In this document: piece after piece, positions 15,582-22,797 of the stretch
Layout: every line of letters begins with the position of its first letter
Position numbering within the stretch: the stretch's first letter is position 1
From: G963677485 sp964519405
GTDB taxonomy: Bacteria > Armatimonadota > HRBIN16
Direction of reading: 5' to 3'
NCBI GenBank assembly: GCA_964519405.1
Contig: CAZFLA010000050.1
Coordinates: forward strand, 1-22,797
Length of the DNA: 22,797 nucleotides
Position numbers and translations under genes: made by a program
Notes under the pieces: model-generated
Told to the model about the DNA's origin: nothing
Database searches by the model: none
What the model saw: only the letters and a program-made list of their open reading frames with translations

Positions 15582-18500
15582 ATGTTTTCTAGGCTAACAT
15601 TCTTAATGACCCTTCTGTTAATGACTATAGGGTTGCATGTATCGGCAGATGCACCGCAGGTGCACTACCTTGATGATCACCTGTCGCTAATCGTGCAGCA
15701 CGCTCAAGGATGGGGTGTTCTTGGCGTGAACGTGGCCGCACACGATACATCCGGTGTTGGTCAACCGCTTCAGATAGGTTCTGTACCGTTTAAGCGCGGA
15801 TTGGGGCTGCATGCCTCTGGACAGACACTATTGGAGCTAGACGGACAATACCAGACGTTTTCTGCACAGATCGGCATTCACAAGCAGCCGCAGAATGCAG
15901 GAACAGTGCATTTTACGGTTCTTGCCGACGGCAAGAAGGTATATAAAAGCGGCTTGCTGCGCAATGGTGATAAGCCAAAACCAATTGAGATCAACGTAAA
16001 GGGCGTCCAGATGCTGGAACTCGTGGTTGATGACGCTAGCGATGGCGTGATGTGCGACGCATTTGATCTCTGTGATGCCCGGTTAGTGGTAGATCCAAAC
16101 GGCGTTCGCAAGGCGCAGCAACCACAAAGCGAGATCGGGCGATTTGCTCAGTTGATGGAGTGGGATGGTCACCGCACTGAGGGGTGCCCCAATGCCCGAA
16201 CTGAGGAGTTCCCAGAATCTGAGTTGTTCTTAGGTACACCCGTCAAGGCCGACAATAATGGCCTCGTAGAGGTTAACCCCATTAATGGTCTAGGCTGTGT
16301 AGGGCTGGAATGGCTAGAGCGTCGTCGTGTCAGCCAAGTGGAACTGCCGCTGCCGTCTGGCTGCGGAATCAAACCCGAACAAGTGACCGTCCAGCAGTGG
16401 GTTTGGGAGCCAAAATACAATAACGGCGGATCGCGCTGGCAGGGCACATGGGTGCCCATGGACGGTGAAGTGTCGGTTAGCGGTGATCGCGTGATTTTGA
16501 CACCGGCTTCACTCGGCAACAAAAACATCGTGGGCGGCGTGTTGAAGGTTCGCTGGCTGATCAGCGGGCTGAAGTCTGCTGTTAAAGTCGGACGTCCTGC
16601 TGTTTATACGCGCACCCAGTTTAATGCCGTGAATATCGAGCTCAAAAGTGGAATTGGTAAAGCTGTTACGGTGCAGTTGTATAACTGCTATATAGCTGAC
16701 AAACCAGCCACTACCGAAGTGGTGTGGGATACAGCAAAGCCGCTGAAGCTCAGCCTGTTGTCTGCATTGAGTGCATACTCTCCGCAAGACTGCTCTCGGC
16801 TCGTATTGAAGTGGGCCAATGGCGGCTGCGGTATTCGCATTAATGATCTTATTGATTATAAGCGTATTTCGGCACCTAGCCTCAAGCTAGAAGCGGGGCT
16901 AGCACCGCTGTCGAAATACAAGCTGAAAACTGGCAAGAGTATTTTAGACAAAATTGAAACTATGCCGGAGCAGACGCTTCAGCAAGCGATTAAACACCTT
17001 AGCTGGCCCGAAGAAGATACCGGTCCCACTCTTCTATCGTTAGCAGCTGGACAACACAAGGTTCTGCTTGAGCGCAGCGGTGAAGTCAGCCTCGACTGGA
17101 GTCCGTCGATGTTGAGCATGGTTCAAGGCAACATTGGATCAAAGTATCAATGGGTGATTACTCCTCAACTCGGCGTAAAGCCTGCGGTGTTTGTGTCGCG
17201 CACGATGCTAGATGGTTACCTTCCATCTCCGCAGATAATGCACAAAGAGGGCAGCATCCAATACACGCAAAGCAGCTGCGTGCTGCCATACGGGCAAGCC
17301 CCATTGGGTGCTCCGCGATGGTATCGCGATGGCGTGGTGTATGTGTCGCAGATTACAGTGACCAATGCCGGCAAATCGGCAGGGCAAGCATCTGTTAAGC
17401 TGAGCGCAAAAGCCGGCGGATCAGCATCTGCGATCAGTGCAGACGGCGAGCTGAGCAAAATCAGCCTGCCTAATGGTTATACCGGGTATATCTGGTCGGA
17501 TTCTGCGTGGCAGAACGCGTCGTCTGGTGATGTCTACACAGCGACTGCGCAGTTAAATCCTGCTCAGAAGAGCACGGTATGGCTGGTGGTACCTAGTCAG
17601 CCAATGAACACACAGCAGGTCAAAGAGTATATATCCACTACCAAACCTGCAGACGAGCTTCGGAAATACTGGGGCTCCGTGGAAAAGGGTGCAGTTACAG
17701 TTTCATTACCGGATACCATGCTGCAGAACATGATCAAAGCTAACCGCATCCATTGCTGGATAGCCGCCAGAAACCAAGCCGAAGGCCAGCAGATATCTCC
17801 ATGGATCGCCTCCACTTACTACGGTCCGTTGGAGAGCGAAGCTCATTCGGTCATTCGCGGCATGATGGTGATGGGCGAGGGTGATTTCGCACAACGCGGT
17901 TTGCAGTTCTTTGAGAACCAAGTGAATGCCAAGGGATACCTCACAACCGGTTACACCCTAATGGGCACAGGATGGCATCTGTGGTGCCTCGGTGAGTATG
18001 CTTCGATGTTCAACTCTGCAGACTGGGTGAAGAGCAACGCGGAGACCATCAGCAGAACTTGTCAGTGGATTATCGATCAGCGGCATAAAACCATGCACAC
18101 CTATCCTGATGGTACAAAGGCTGATGAGTGGGGTCTGATGCCTCCAGGCGTGATGGCCGACTGGGATGTTTATGCCTATTACTTCTACATGAATGGCTAT
18201 TATTATGCTGGCTTGAAAAATGGTGCGCAGGCTTTAGCTTCCATCAACGCTCCTGAAGCCGCGAAGTTTAACGCCGAAGCAGACGATATGCGCGAGTGTA
18301 TCCTGCGTGCATTCAACAACATCCGGCAGCAAGCGCCGCTGGTGCGCTTAGCCAGCGGGGAATGGGTGCCGATGTATCCCACTCAGGCCTACTGCCCTGG
18401 TCCAGTTGTTGAGATGTATCCGAGTTTTGATGCCGGCCGCAGCTGGTGCTATGACATCGAGCTTGGTATGCATCACTTGGTTCCATTTGGCGTGATGGCA

Positions 18501-19163
18501 CCGTCTGACCCAGCCGTGATGCCCATGTTGAAGCACATGGAAGACACATACTTCCTAAAGAGCGGGTGGAACAGGTACGACAGCGAGTCCAACGAGAAAG
18601 ACTGGTTCAACCGCGGCGGATTCAGCAAGGTTCAGCCATACTACTCACGACATGCTGAGATCTACGCCATGGAAAACCTTCGAGCTGCGTTTATCCGCAC
18701 CTACTTCAACAACATCGCAGCGCTGCTGAACAAAGAGGACTTGTCTGTTTGGGAGCATTTCTTCTTTGGAGCGTTCAACAAAACGCACGAGACTGGTGGT
18801 TTCCTGCATCAAAGCCGGCTGATGCTGTTAACCGACTTCGATGATACCCTGTGCATTGCCCCATATGCTCCTGCTGCGTGGTATAAGGGTGACAAGCCGA
18901 TAACTGTCGGCAATATGCCTTCTCGGTTTGGCAATGTCAGCTACGAGATCCGCCCGCATCAGAACCCGTTCTCGGCGGATGTGTCTGTGAGTATTCCAAG
19001 TGGTGTGTCTGCCGCCACGAACATCGATGTGTTCATCCCTGTACGCGAGGTGAAGTCGGTGATCGTGAATGGCCAGCGGTGGAGCAAAATCAGCAAAAGC
19101 TCCGAAGGTTTGGTGATTGACCTAAAAGGCCTCACAGGAAACGTGGAGATCAAGGTACAATAA
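15582..19163 (+). CDS. Large secreted NPCBM-domain, six-hairpin glycosidase-like protein
   Basis: The product is about 1193 aa. Signal peptide MFSRLTFLMTLLLMTIGLHV ends near SADA. Residues about 40-170 form an NPCBM carbohydrate-binding module (RGLGLHASG, FSAQIGIHKQPQNAGTVHF, VVDDASDGVMCDAFDLCDAR). A long beta-rich middle (170-700) follows. Residues about 710-1090 look like an (alpha/alpha)6 six-hairpin catalytic domain: WIASTYYGPLESEAHSVIRG (Glu751, Glu753), ADEWGLMPPG (Asp848, Glu849) and HETGGFLHQSRLML (Glu1070) are candidate acidic catalytic residues. A beta domain closes the protein. The start at 15582 follows GGAGGAG with short spacing; 20 upstream codons are open but lack support. The overall plan fits GH63/GH78/GH15-like enzymes, without a firm family. 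It should act on an extracellular polysaccharide. Confidence 0.85.
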   Translation: MFSRLTFLMTLLLMTIGLHVSADAPQVHYLDDHLSLIVQHAQGWGVLGVNVAAHDTSGVGQPLQIGSVPFKRGLGLHASGQTLLELDGQYQTFSAQIGIHKQPQNAGTVHFTVLADGKKVYKSGLLRNGDKPKPIEINVKGVQMLELVVDDASDGVMCDAFDLCDARLVVDPNGVRKAQQPQSEIGRFAQLMEWDGHRTEGCPNARTEEFPESELFLGTPVKADNNGLVEVNPINGLGCVGLEWLERRRVSQVELPLPSGCGIKPEQVTVQQWVWEPKYNNGGSRWQGTWVPMDGEVSVSGDRVILTPASLGNKNIVGGVLKVRWLISGLKSAVKVGRPAVYTRTQFNAVNIELKSGIGKAVTVQLYNCYIADKPATTEVVWDTAKPLKLSLLSALSAYSPQDCSRLVLKWANGGCGIRINDLIDYKRISAPSLKLEAGLAPLSKYKLKTGKSILDKIETMPEQTLQQAIKHLSWPEEDTGPTLLSLAAGQHKVLLERSGEVSLDWSPSMLSMVQGNIGSKYQWVITPQLGVKPAVFVSRTMLDGYLPSPQIMHKEGSIQYTQSSCVLPYGQAPLGAPRWYRDGVVYVSQITVTNAGKSAGQASVKLSAKAGGSASAISADGELSKISLPNGYTGYIWSDSAWQNASSGDVYTATAQLNPAQKSTVWLVVPSQPMNTQQVKEYISTTKPADELRKYWGSVEKGAVTVSLPDTMLQNMIKANRIHCWIAARNQAEGQQISPWIASTYYGPLESEAHSVIRGMMVMGEGDFAQRGLQFFENQVNAKGYLTTGYTLMGTGWHLWCLGEYASMFNSADWVKSNAETISRTCQWIIDQRHKTMHTYPDGTKADEWGLMPPGVMADWDVYAYYFYMNGYYYAGLKNGAQALASINAPEAAKFNAEADDMRECILRAFNNIRQQAPLVRLASGEWVPMYPTQAYCPGPVVEMYPSFDAGRSWCYDIELGMHHLVPFGVMAPSDPAVMPMLKHMEDTYFLKSGWNRYDSESNEKDWFNRGGFSKVQPYYSRHAEIYAMENLRAAFIRTYFNNIAALLNKEDLSVWEHFFFGAFNKTHETGGFLHQSRLMLLTDFDDTLCIAPYAPAAWYKGDKPITVGNMPSRFGNVSYEIRPHQNPFSADVSVSIPSGVSAATNIDVFIPVREVKSVIVNGQRWSKISKSSEGLVIDLKGLTGNVEIKVQ

Positions 19164-19173
19164 TGACGGTTCG

Positions 19174-19196
19174 GGGGGCAGTGATGAACTGCCCCC
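19174..19196 (+). terminator. Terminator-like hairpin after the NPCBM glycosidase
   Basis: GGGGGCAGT pairs perfectly with ACTGCCCCC (9 bp, 5-nt loop) 10 bp after the stop. It is followed by A-rich rather than T-rich sequence. It separates this gene from the lipoprotein gene. Confidence 0.6.
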
Positions 19197-19281
19197 AGCC
19201 AAAACCCACGACGAACTATCGCAAAAAGAGGGTGTGACTTCAGAGGCTTTACACTATCACATTGACCGCCGGGGTACGAAA

Positions 19282-20619
19282 ATGCCAGTCAAGGCCATTC
19301 CGCTGCTAATACTGCTGATGGTAATGCTTGGATGCAGCGCAGCCAAATCACCAGAGACGCCGCCTGAAGGAATGAACGTAACCCAACGCATAGAATGGTT
19401 CTGTGAAAACAGCATTCGTCCCATCCGCCGCAACACTGTCATGCTTGATAACGTGATGACTTCTAACCAACCTCAGCCAACCGAAAAAGTCGTGATCATT
19501 TCCGCTGATGGAACAGCAATAGGTCGTTACAGTAGTTTTATGGGCGAAATGGCTAATGTATCTGAGCCCGACAGCTTTGATTACAAATCGGAAGAGGCGA
19601 TGCGTGTTGCGAAGCGCATCCGCGAATCCACCTACCAAGTTGATGCTGCAGATGGCAACATATATACCTATAAAATAACGGCTGTATCCAGCATATGCAA
19701 CAGCGTGGTGTTGAAACCAGTGGATGATATAGGCCCTCAGATATATATCAGTATGAGCCAGATGGCTGCTCCTCAGCTTGCTCAGCATTATCTGCTGTAT
19801 GAAGCGCGCGGGAATGCATCCGACGCTGATACATTCGAGGATACTCATCCGGTGAGCTCGCCGTCGTGTGAAAACATCACCATTGACGGAAGTGCTGATT
19901 GGCCGATGAGTGCCAGCGAACGGTTGATCTTTCGCCCGTCCGACGGCTCTTTTGTGGGTTTTGGTGCTGCTAATCCATCACACAGTATGGTGATCAACGC
20001 AGATGTGAAGCCGTTGATGGCTTTTCTGGAGGCAGCGGCTTCAGTACAACTCGTCAATGCTCGCGAACCACAAGCTCCGTTAAGCCGACTTTACCAATCG
20101 ATGATACAGTCTGTGCCGCCACTAGTAGTTACTCCTTCCGATGCCACAACAAGCCTGCGTGGTGTTGTCATCCGCTCGGACGGCTTATCTTTATGCAATA
20201 CAAGCAGTATTACCAATAGCGACAAATCAACAGGCAGAATGGTAAGGCTGAATAGACAGGCTGTGGTTATGAGGTTCATGAAGCATGTCCCTGAACTCGA
20301 CAGTGATATATGGCTGCCGGTGTCTGCACCAAGCGGCATCGTTCCGATGCAGCAGACGGCAGCTTCAGAGATAAAGGCGGGCGATAAGGTGTTTGCAGCC
20401 GAATACAATTATGATGCCAGCCCCACGCCGTATGTCACCCCAGCCACCGTCTCGAGCATATCACCTTTCCGCCTTGATCTTGTAAAAACAACAAGCCGAT
20501 GTTGGATATTCAACTCAAAAGGATATTTGCAGGGGCTAGTGCTTGGCAAAGGCAATCCAAAACACATTATGTTCGTATCCTATAGAAAATTACTTCAGGC
20601 AGCAATGTCCTGCAAATAG
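19282..20619 (+). CDS. Lipoprotein with two degenerate trypsin/HtrA-like domains (putative pseudo-protease)
   Basis: The product is about 445 aa. It starts MPVKAIPLLILLMVMLGC with a plausible lipobox, so Cys18 is likely acylated. I see two segments with the strand pattern of S1C (HtrA) proteases. In the first (69-234), VVIISADG, DGNIYTYKITAV, VVLKPVDD, and DGSADWPMSASERLIFRPSDG with VGFGAA resemble GVVISxDG, DGxxYxAxVVG, LAVLKID and the GNSGGPLxxxDGxVIGI block. In the second (292-429), GVVIRSDGLSLCNTSSI, LPVSAP, KAGDKVFAAEYN, VSSI and SRCWIFNSKGYLQGLVLG repeat it. Catalytic His, Asp and Ser positions are not conserved. The start upstream (GTG at 19234) would add a polar 16-residue extension. 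This assignment rests on motif reading; sequence similarity is weak. It may be a binding or scaffold lipoprotein. It is followed by a PIG-L gene. Confidence 0.6.
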   Translation: MPVKAIPLLILLMVMLGCSAAKSPETPPEGMNVTQRIEWFCENSIRPIRRNTVMLDNVMTSNQPQPTEKVVIISADGTAIGRYSSFMGEMANVSEPDSFDYKSEEAMRVAKRIRESTYQVDAADGNIYTYKITAVSSICNSVVLKPVDDIGPQIYISMSQMAAPQLAQHYLLYEARGNASDADTFEDTHPVSSPSCENITIDGSADWPMSASERLIFRPSDGSFVGFGAANPSHSMVINADVKPLMAFLEAAASVQLVNAREPQAPLSRLYQSMIQSVPPLVVTPSDATTSLRGVVIRSDGLSLCNTSSITNSDKSTGRMVRLNRQAVVMRFMKHVPELDSDIWLPVSAPSGIVPMQQTAASEIKAGDKVFAAEYNYDASPTPYVTPATVSSISPFRLDLVKTTSRCWIFNSKGYLQGLVLGKGNPKHIMFVSYRKLLQAAMSCK

Positions 20620-20648
20620 AATTGATACTCGTAACAATTCGCGACTAA

Positions 20649-20728
20649 TATACCGTATAATAAAATGTAATAATTGACACAATGCACAGGCAGACTCATN
20701 NNNNNNNNNTATACCGTATAATAAAATG
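20649..20728. repeat. 19-bp duplication flanking the scaffold gap
   Basis: TATACCGTATAATAAAATG occurs at 20649-20667 and at 20710-20728. The second copy starts exactly at the end of the N run. Both contain a TATAAT hexamer. This suggests contig ends that overlap but were not merged, or a real short repeat that broke the assembly. Confidence 0.9.
20700..20709. other. Scaffold gap (10 N)
   Basis: Ten undetermined bases sit between the lipoprotein and PIG-L genes. The round length suggests a placeholder rather than a measured distance. It does not fall in any coding sequence if PIG-L starts at TTG 20787. Confidence 0.98.
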
Positions 20729-20768
20729 CATTCCTTATCGTACTGAGTTGAGTCTGAAATCCCCCACG

Positions 20769-20777
20769 AAGGAGGTG
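20769..20777 (+). promoter_or_regulatory. Ribosome-binding site deciding the TTG start of PIG-L
   Basis: AAGGAGGTG is a near-perfect Shine-Dalgarno sequence whose GGAGG core ends 11 nt upstream of TTG at 20787. It sets the start downstream of the gap. Confidence 0.85.
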
Positions 20778-20786
20778 AAACAAGGC

Positions 20787-22145
20787 TTGAAAAAGCGACA
20801 TATCATATACAGGGTCAGTTTGACGCTGTTCATTTTCATAGCTTGTTTCACAATAGTACATAAGGGGTCATCATATTATCGCCGAGCAGCTTTAGTGAGT
20901 GAGCAGGAAGTAAACCAGCTTCCGGTTTTACCAAATATCACCTCTTCCGACCGTGTTCTCGTCTTTTCTCCGCATCCAGACGACGAAACCCTAGCTTGCG
21001 GCGGGCTTATACAAAAGGCAAAGCGAGCAGGTGCACGCGTTCATGTGGTTTTCATGACGAACGGTGATGCCTTTAGGGCCGAAATGCAAGTGATGTATAA
21101 AACGGTGCGTATCACACCGCAGCTATCGCTTCGGTTCGGACGGCACCGTCAGGAAGAGTCCAAAGCAGCTGCAAAGCAGCTTGGGTTAACTGAAGATCAT
21201 CTCACCTTTTTGGGCTATCCTGACAAAGGGATGATGCACATATGGGAAAGCAACTGGTCGCCTGGCAGTGCATATAACTCGCTGTTTACCAAAACAATGA
21301 TCAACCCATATGAAAATGCCCCAAGCCTAGGATTAACATACTGCGGTCAGAACCTTCTGCACGATGTAGACAACATGCTTGACGAGTATAAGCCGACAAA
21401 AGTGTTTGTGGTAATGCCTGGAGATGATCATACCGATCATGGGGCAACTACTCTGTTTGTCACGGCGGCACTTGCGCGGATGCATAAAGAAAATGTGCCG
21501 TTTGCGCGAACTTGCCAGTTTTATGGTTATATCGTGCACTTTGGCGACTGGCCATACCCACAGGGGTATCATCCTGGTCGATATAGTGCGCCGCCTTCTT
21601 CGCTGATGGATAGCGGCATGCGGTGGTTCCGTCTTCCGCTAACAACGCAGGAAGTGGAAGGGAAATCACACGCTCTTAACGAGTATAAATCCCAGCTTCA
21701 GTTATGCGATCGATTTTTACGCAGTTTTGTGCGAACCAACGAGCAGTTTGCTCAGCTTCCTATTTATGTATCGGCTAAAAAGCCAATTACGTTAAAGGAA
21801 CCTACCGACGAAGACTTAATGCCTATGCTTCAACCGGGTGCTGACTTTAAAAGCGTGAGCATACTCAGGAACGGCAACAAAGTAAGTGTGACGCTCAACC
21901 TTAAGGATGCTGCGCCGAATGGGGCATCATTTAAATGCATGATCAGAGCTTTAAATGACAGCACATTCCCGCCAAATATGATTTACTCACAGTCGGTAAA
22001 AGTGGGGATTAGAAAACTGCAGACACCCGACAAGGTTCAATTTGAGTTCAACGACATCCCATCGCAGCCACTGCTTGGAATCACCGCAGTGAGTTACGTA
22101 GCAGGTGTGAAGGTGGACAAGATACTCGACAAATTCGTGCAGTAA
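20787..22145 (+). CDS. Membrane-anchored PIG-L/LmbE-family deacetylase
   Basis: The product is about 452 aa, longer than the usual 230-280 aa. The N-terminus MKKRHIIYRVSLTLFIFIAC continues as an uncleaved membrane anchor or signal peptide, placing the enzyme outside the cytoplasm. The PIG-L domain (about 45-330) has VLVFSPHPDDETLACGG (His63-Pro-Asp-Asp-Glu67) and MPGDDHTDHGAT (His215, His218), the zinc and catalytic motifs of N-acetylglucosamine deacetylases. HALNEYKSQL is also typical. The last 100 residues form a beta-rich extension (SILRNGNKVSVTLNLKD) that I do not recognise and that resembles an Ig-like or bandage domain. The frame is open upstream through the N run, but the TTG at 20787 has a strong ribosome-binding site. 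It probably deacetylates an extracellular amino sugar. Confidence 0.92.
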   Translation: MKKRHIIYRVSLTLFIFIACFTIVHKGSSYYRRAALVSEQEVNQLPVLPNITSSDRVLVFSPHPDDETLACGGLIQKAKRAGARVHVVFMTNGDAFRAEMQVMYKTVRITPQLSLRFGRHRQEESKAAAKQLGLTEDHLTFLGYPDKGMMHIWESNWSPGSAYNSLFTKTMINPYENAPSLGLTYCGQNLLHDVDNMLDEYKPTKVFVVMPGDDHTDHGATTLFVTAALARMHKENVPFARTCQFYGYIVHFGDWPYPQGYHPGRYSAPPSSLMDSGMRWFRLPLTTQEVEGKSHALNEYKSQLQLCDRFLRSFVRTNEQFAQLPIYVSAKKPITLKEPTDEDLMPMLQPGADFKSVSILRNGNKVSVTLNLKDAAPNGASFKCMIRALNDSTFPPNMIYSQSVKVGIRKLQTPDKVQFEFNDIPSQPLLGITAVSYVAGVKVDKILDKFVQ

Positions 22146-22173
22146 CGGCTTATTATCCGAAACAAAGTTTTAT

Positions 22174-22204
22174 ACAGGGCGGCTGAAAGGCCGCCCTGTT
22201 TTTG
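22174..22204. terminator. Bidirectional rho-independent terminator between convergent genes
   Basis: ACAGGGCGGC pairs with GCCGCCCTGT (10 bp, 6-nt loop), followed by TTTTT on the plus strand. The minus-strand exit is ATAAAA, somewhat T-poor. It serves the PIG-L gene and the convergent gene whose stop lies at 22211. Confidence 0.9.
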
Positions 22205-22210
22205 TTGGGT

Positions 22211-22797
22211 CTACAGCAGTTTCCAGAGGTGGGATTCACCCTTATGCATGGTCAGTTTATGCAGCTTCGTTTTAGGCAGCACGTCGCCGGAGACCACATC
22301 CTGCAGTGCATATGCTTTAGGCAGCGTCAACTCTTTTTCGCCATCAGAACGGGCTGTTAAGCACACATATCCCTTTCCTGCAGCAACTACATCGCCGGGT
22401 TTGGCATAGAGGTGTACACCCGCTTGCTTCGCCCATCCCGCCATGATGTTAGAAGGCAGCAGTAATGGACAGCAGAGAATATCGCCCCTCTTGCCACCTC
22501 GTTTGGCGGCGATCGCCGGTGTTTTGCGGTCGGCATAGTATCCCAGTGTTTCCGCCGATCGGTCGATAATGGAAAAGCCTGGTGCAACTGGCTGTCCGCT
22601 CCAGTCGAACTCCTGCCCATTCGCCATAACCACTTGGCCGCCTTGCTCTGCCATCTGCTGCACATGGATCCCTGTCAGTTCTGCAATCCCATCAGCAGTG
22701 AGCCTATCGTGCTTCACATAGCCAGGGGCGTAGATCCACAAGTTTGTGCTGTGGCGGGTGCGTTCGCGCAATTGAGCACGCTGTGCAGCATTCATGG
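22211..22797 (-). CDS. C-terminal part of a beta-galactosidase-like protein (5' end beyond window)
   Basis: About 194 residues are visible and the frame is open to the window edge; the Met at 22795 is probably internal. The visible part begins NAAQRAQLRERTRHSTNLWI, then YAPGYVKHDRLTADGIAELTGIHV. That pattern is typical of the glutamine-amidotransferase-like trimerisation domain of GH42-type beta-galactosidase relatives, where a line such as 'xxLRExxxxGxxLLWLYAPG' precedes the GIxxLTGI segment. The end (GDILCCPLLLPSNIMAGWAK, HLYAKPGDVVAAGKGYVCLT) fits the following beta domain. Function is inferred only from this fragment; the catalytic part is outside the window. It shares a bidirectional terminator with PIG-L. 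Confidence 0.7.
   Translation of the reverse strand, partial: MNAAQRAQLRERTRHSTNLWIYAPGYVKHDRLTADGIAELTGIHVQQMAEQGGQVVMANGQEFDWSGQPVAPGFSIIDRSAETLGYYADRKTPAIAAKRGGKRGDILCCPLLLPSNIMAGWAKQAGVHLYAKPGDVVAAGKGYVCLTARSDGEKELTLPKAYALQDVVSGDVLPKTKLHKLTMHKGESHLWKLL

Noticed and set aside
20674..20722. Promoter formed by TTGACA (20674) and TATAAT (20717)
   Set aside because: The nominal spacing is 37 bp and crosses a gap of unknown size, so it cannot be supported.

Overview
The window looks like chromosomal DNA from a free-living or host-associated heterotrophic bacterium that works on complex glycans. The mix of a LacI-type and an AraC-type regulator, a URO-D family protein, a TIM-barrel sugar isomerase, an NPCBM-bearing glycosidase, an alpha-galactosidase-like protein and a beta-galactosidase-like C-terminus resembles gene content seen in Armatimonadota and in Lentisphaerota/Verrucomicrobiota. 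That placement is an inference from gene content; there is no rRNA or other marker to test it. Several genes start at TTG behind strong Shine-Dalgarno sites. The sequence contains one 10-N scaffold gap (20700-20709).

Left part (1-7106). A tandem repeat array (1-480) is followed by three minus-strand genes: a LacI-family regulator, class II fructose-bisphosphate aldolase, and a DUF4143-type AAA ATPase. A hairpin-rich intergenic region leads into two plus-strand, translationally coupled, secreted calcineurin-like phosphoesterases that are tandem paralogues. A second array of the same repeat family, in the opposite orientation (6595-7106), closes this block. The repeat unit is about 169 bp, or a 130-bp deletion form, and carries internal 10-bp phasing.

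Middle part (7284-14690). Four minus-strand genes follow: a URO-D family protein, a secreted polysaccharide deacetylase, a TIM-barrel sugar isomerase/epimerase and an AraC regulator. The AraC gene is divergent from a large secreted alpha-galactosidase-like glycosidase. A candidate operator (8-bp inverted arms) lies in the divergent intergenic region.

Right part (14755-22797). A small GNAT acetyltransferase gene is bracketed by perfect 20-bp direct repeats. Then come a very large secreted NPCBM plus six-hairpin glycosidase-like protein, a lipoprotein that I read as two degenerate HtrA/trypsin-like domains in tandem, a membrane-anchored PIG-L/LmbE deacetylase just after the scaffold gap, and the C-terminal end of a beta-galactosidase-like protein running off the right edge.

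Taken together, the products suggest extracytoplasmic glycan cleavage and deacetylation (glycosidases, NodB and PIG-L deacetylases, phosphoesterases) feeding cytoplasmic sugar isomerisation and glycolysis (isomerase, aldolase) under LacI/AraC control. The most unusual items are the inverted arrays of phased repeats, the repeat-bracketed GNAT gene and the apparent tandem pseudo-protease lipoprotein.
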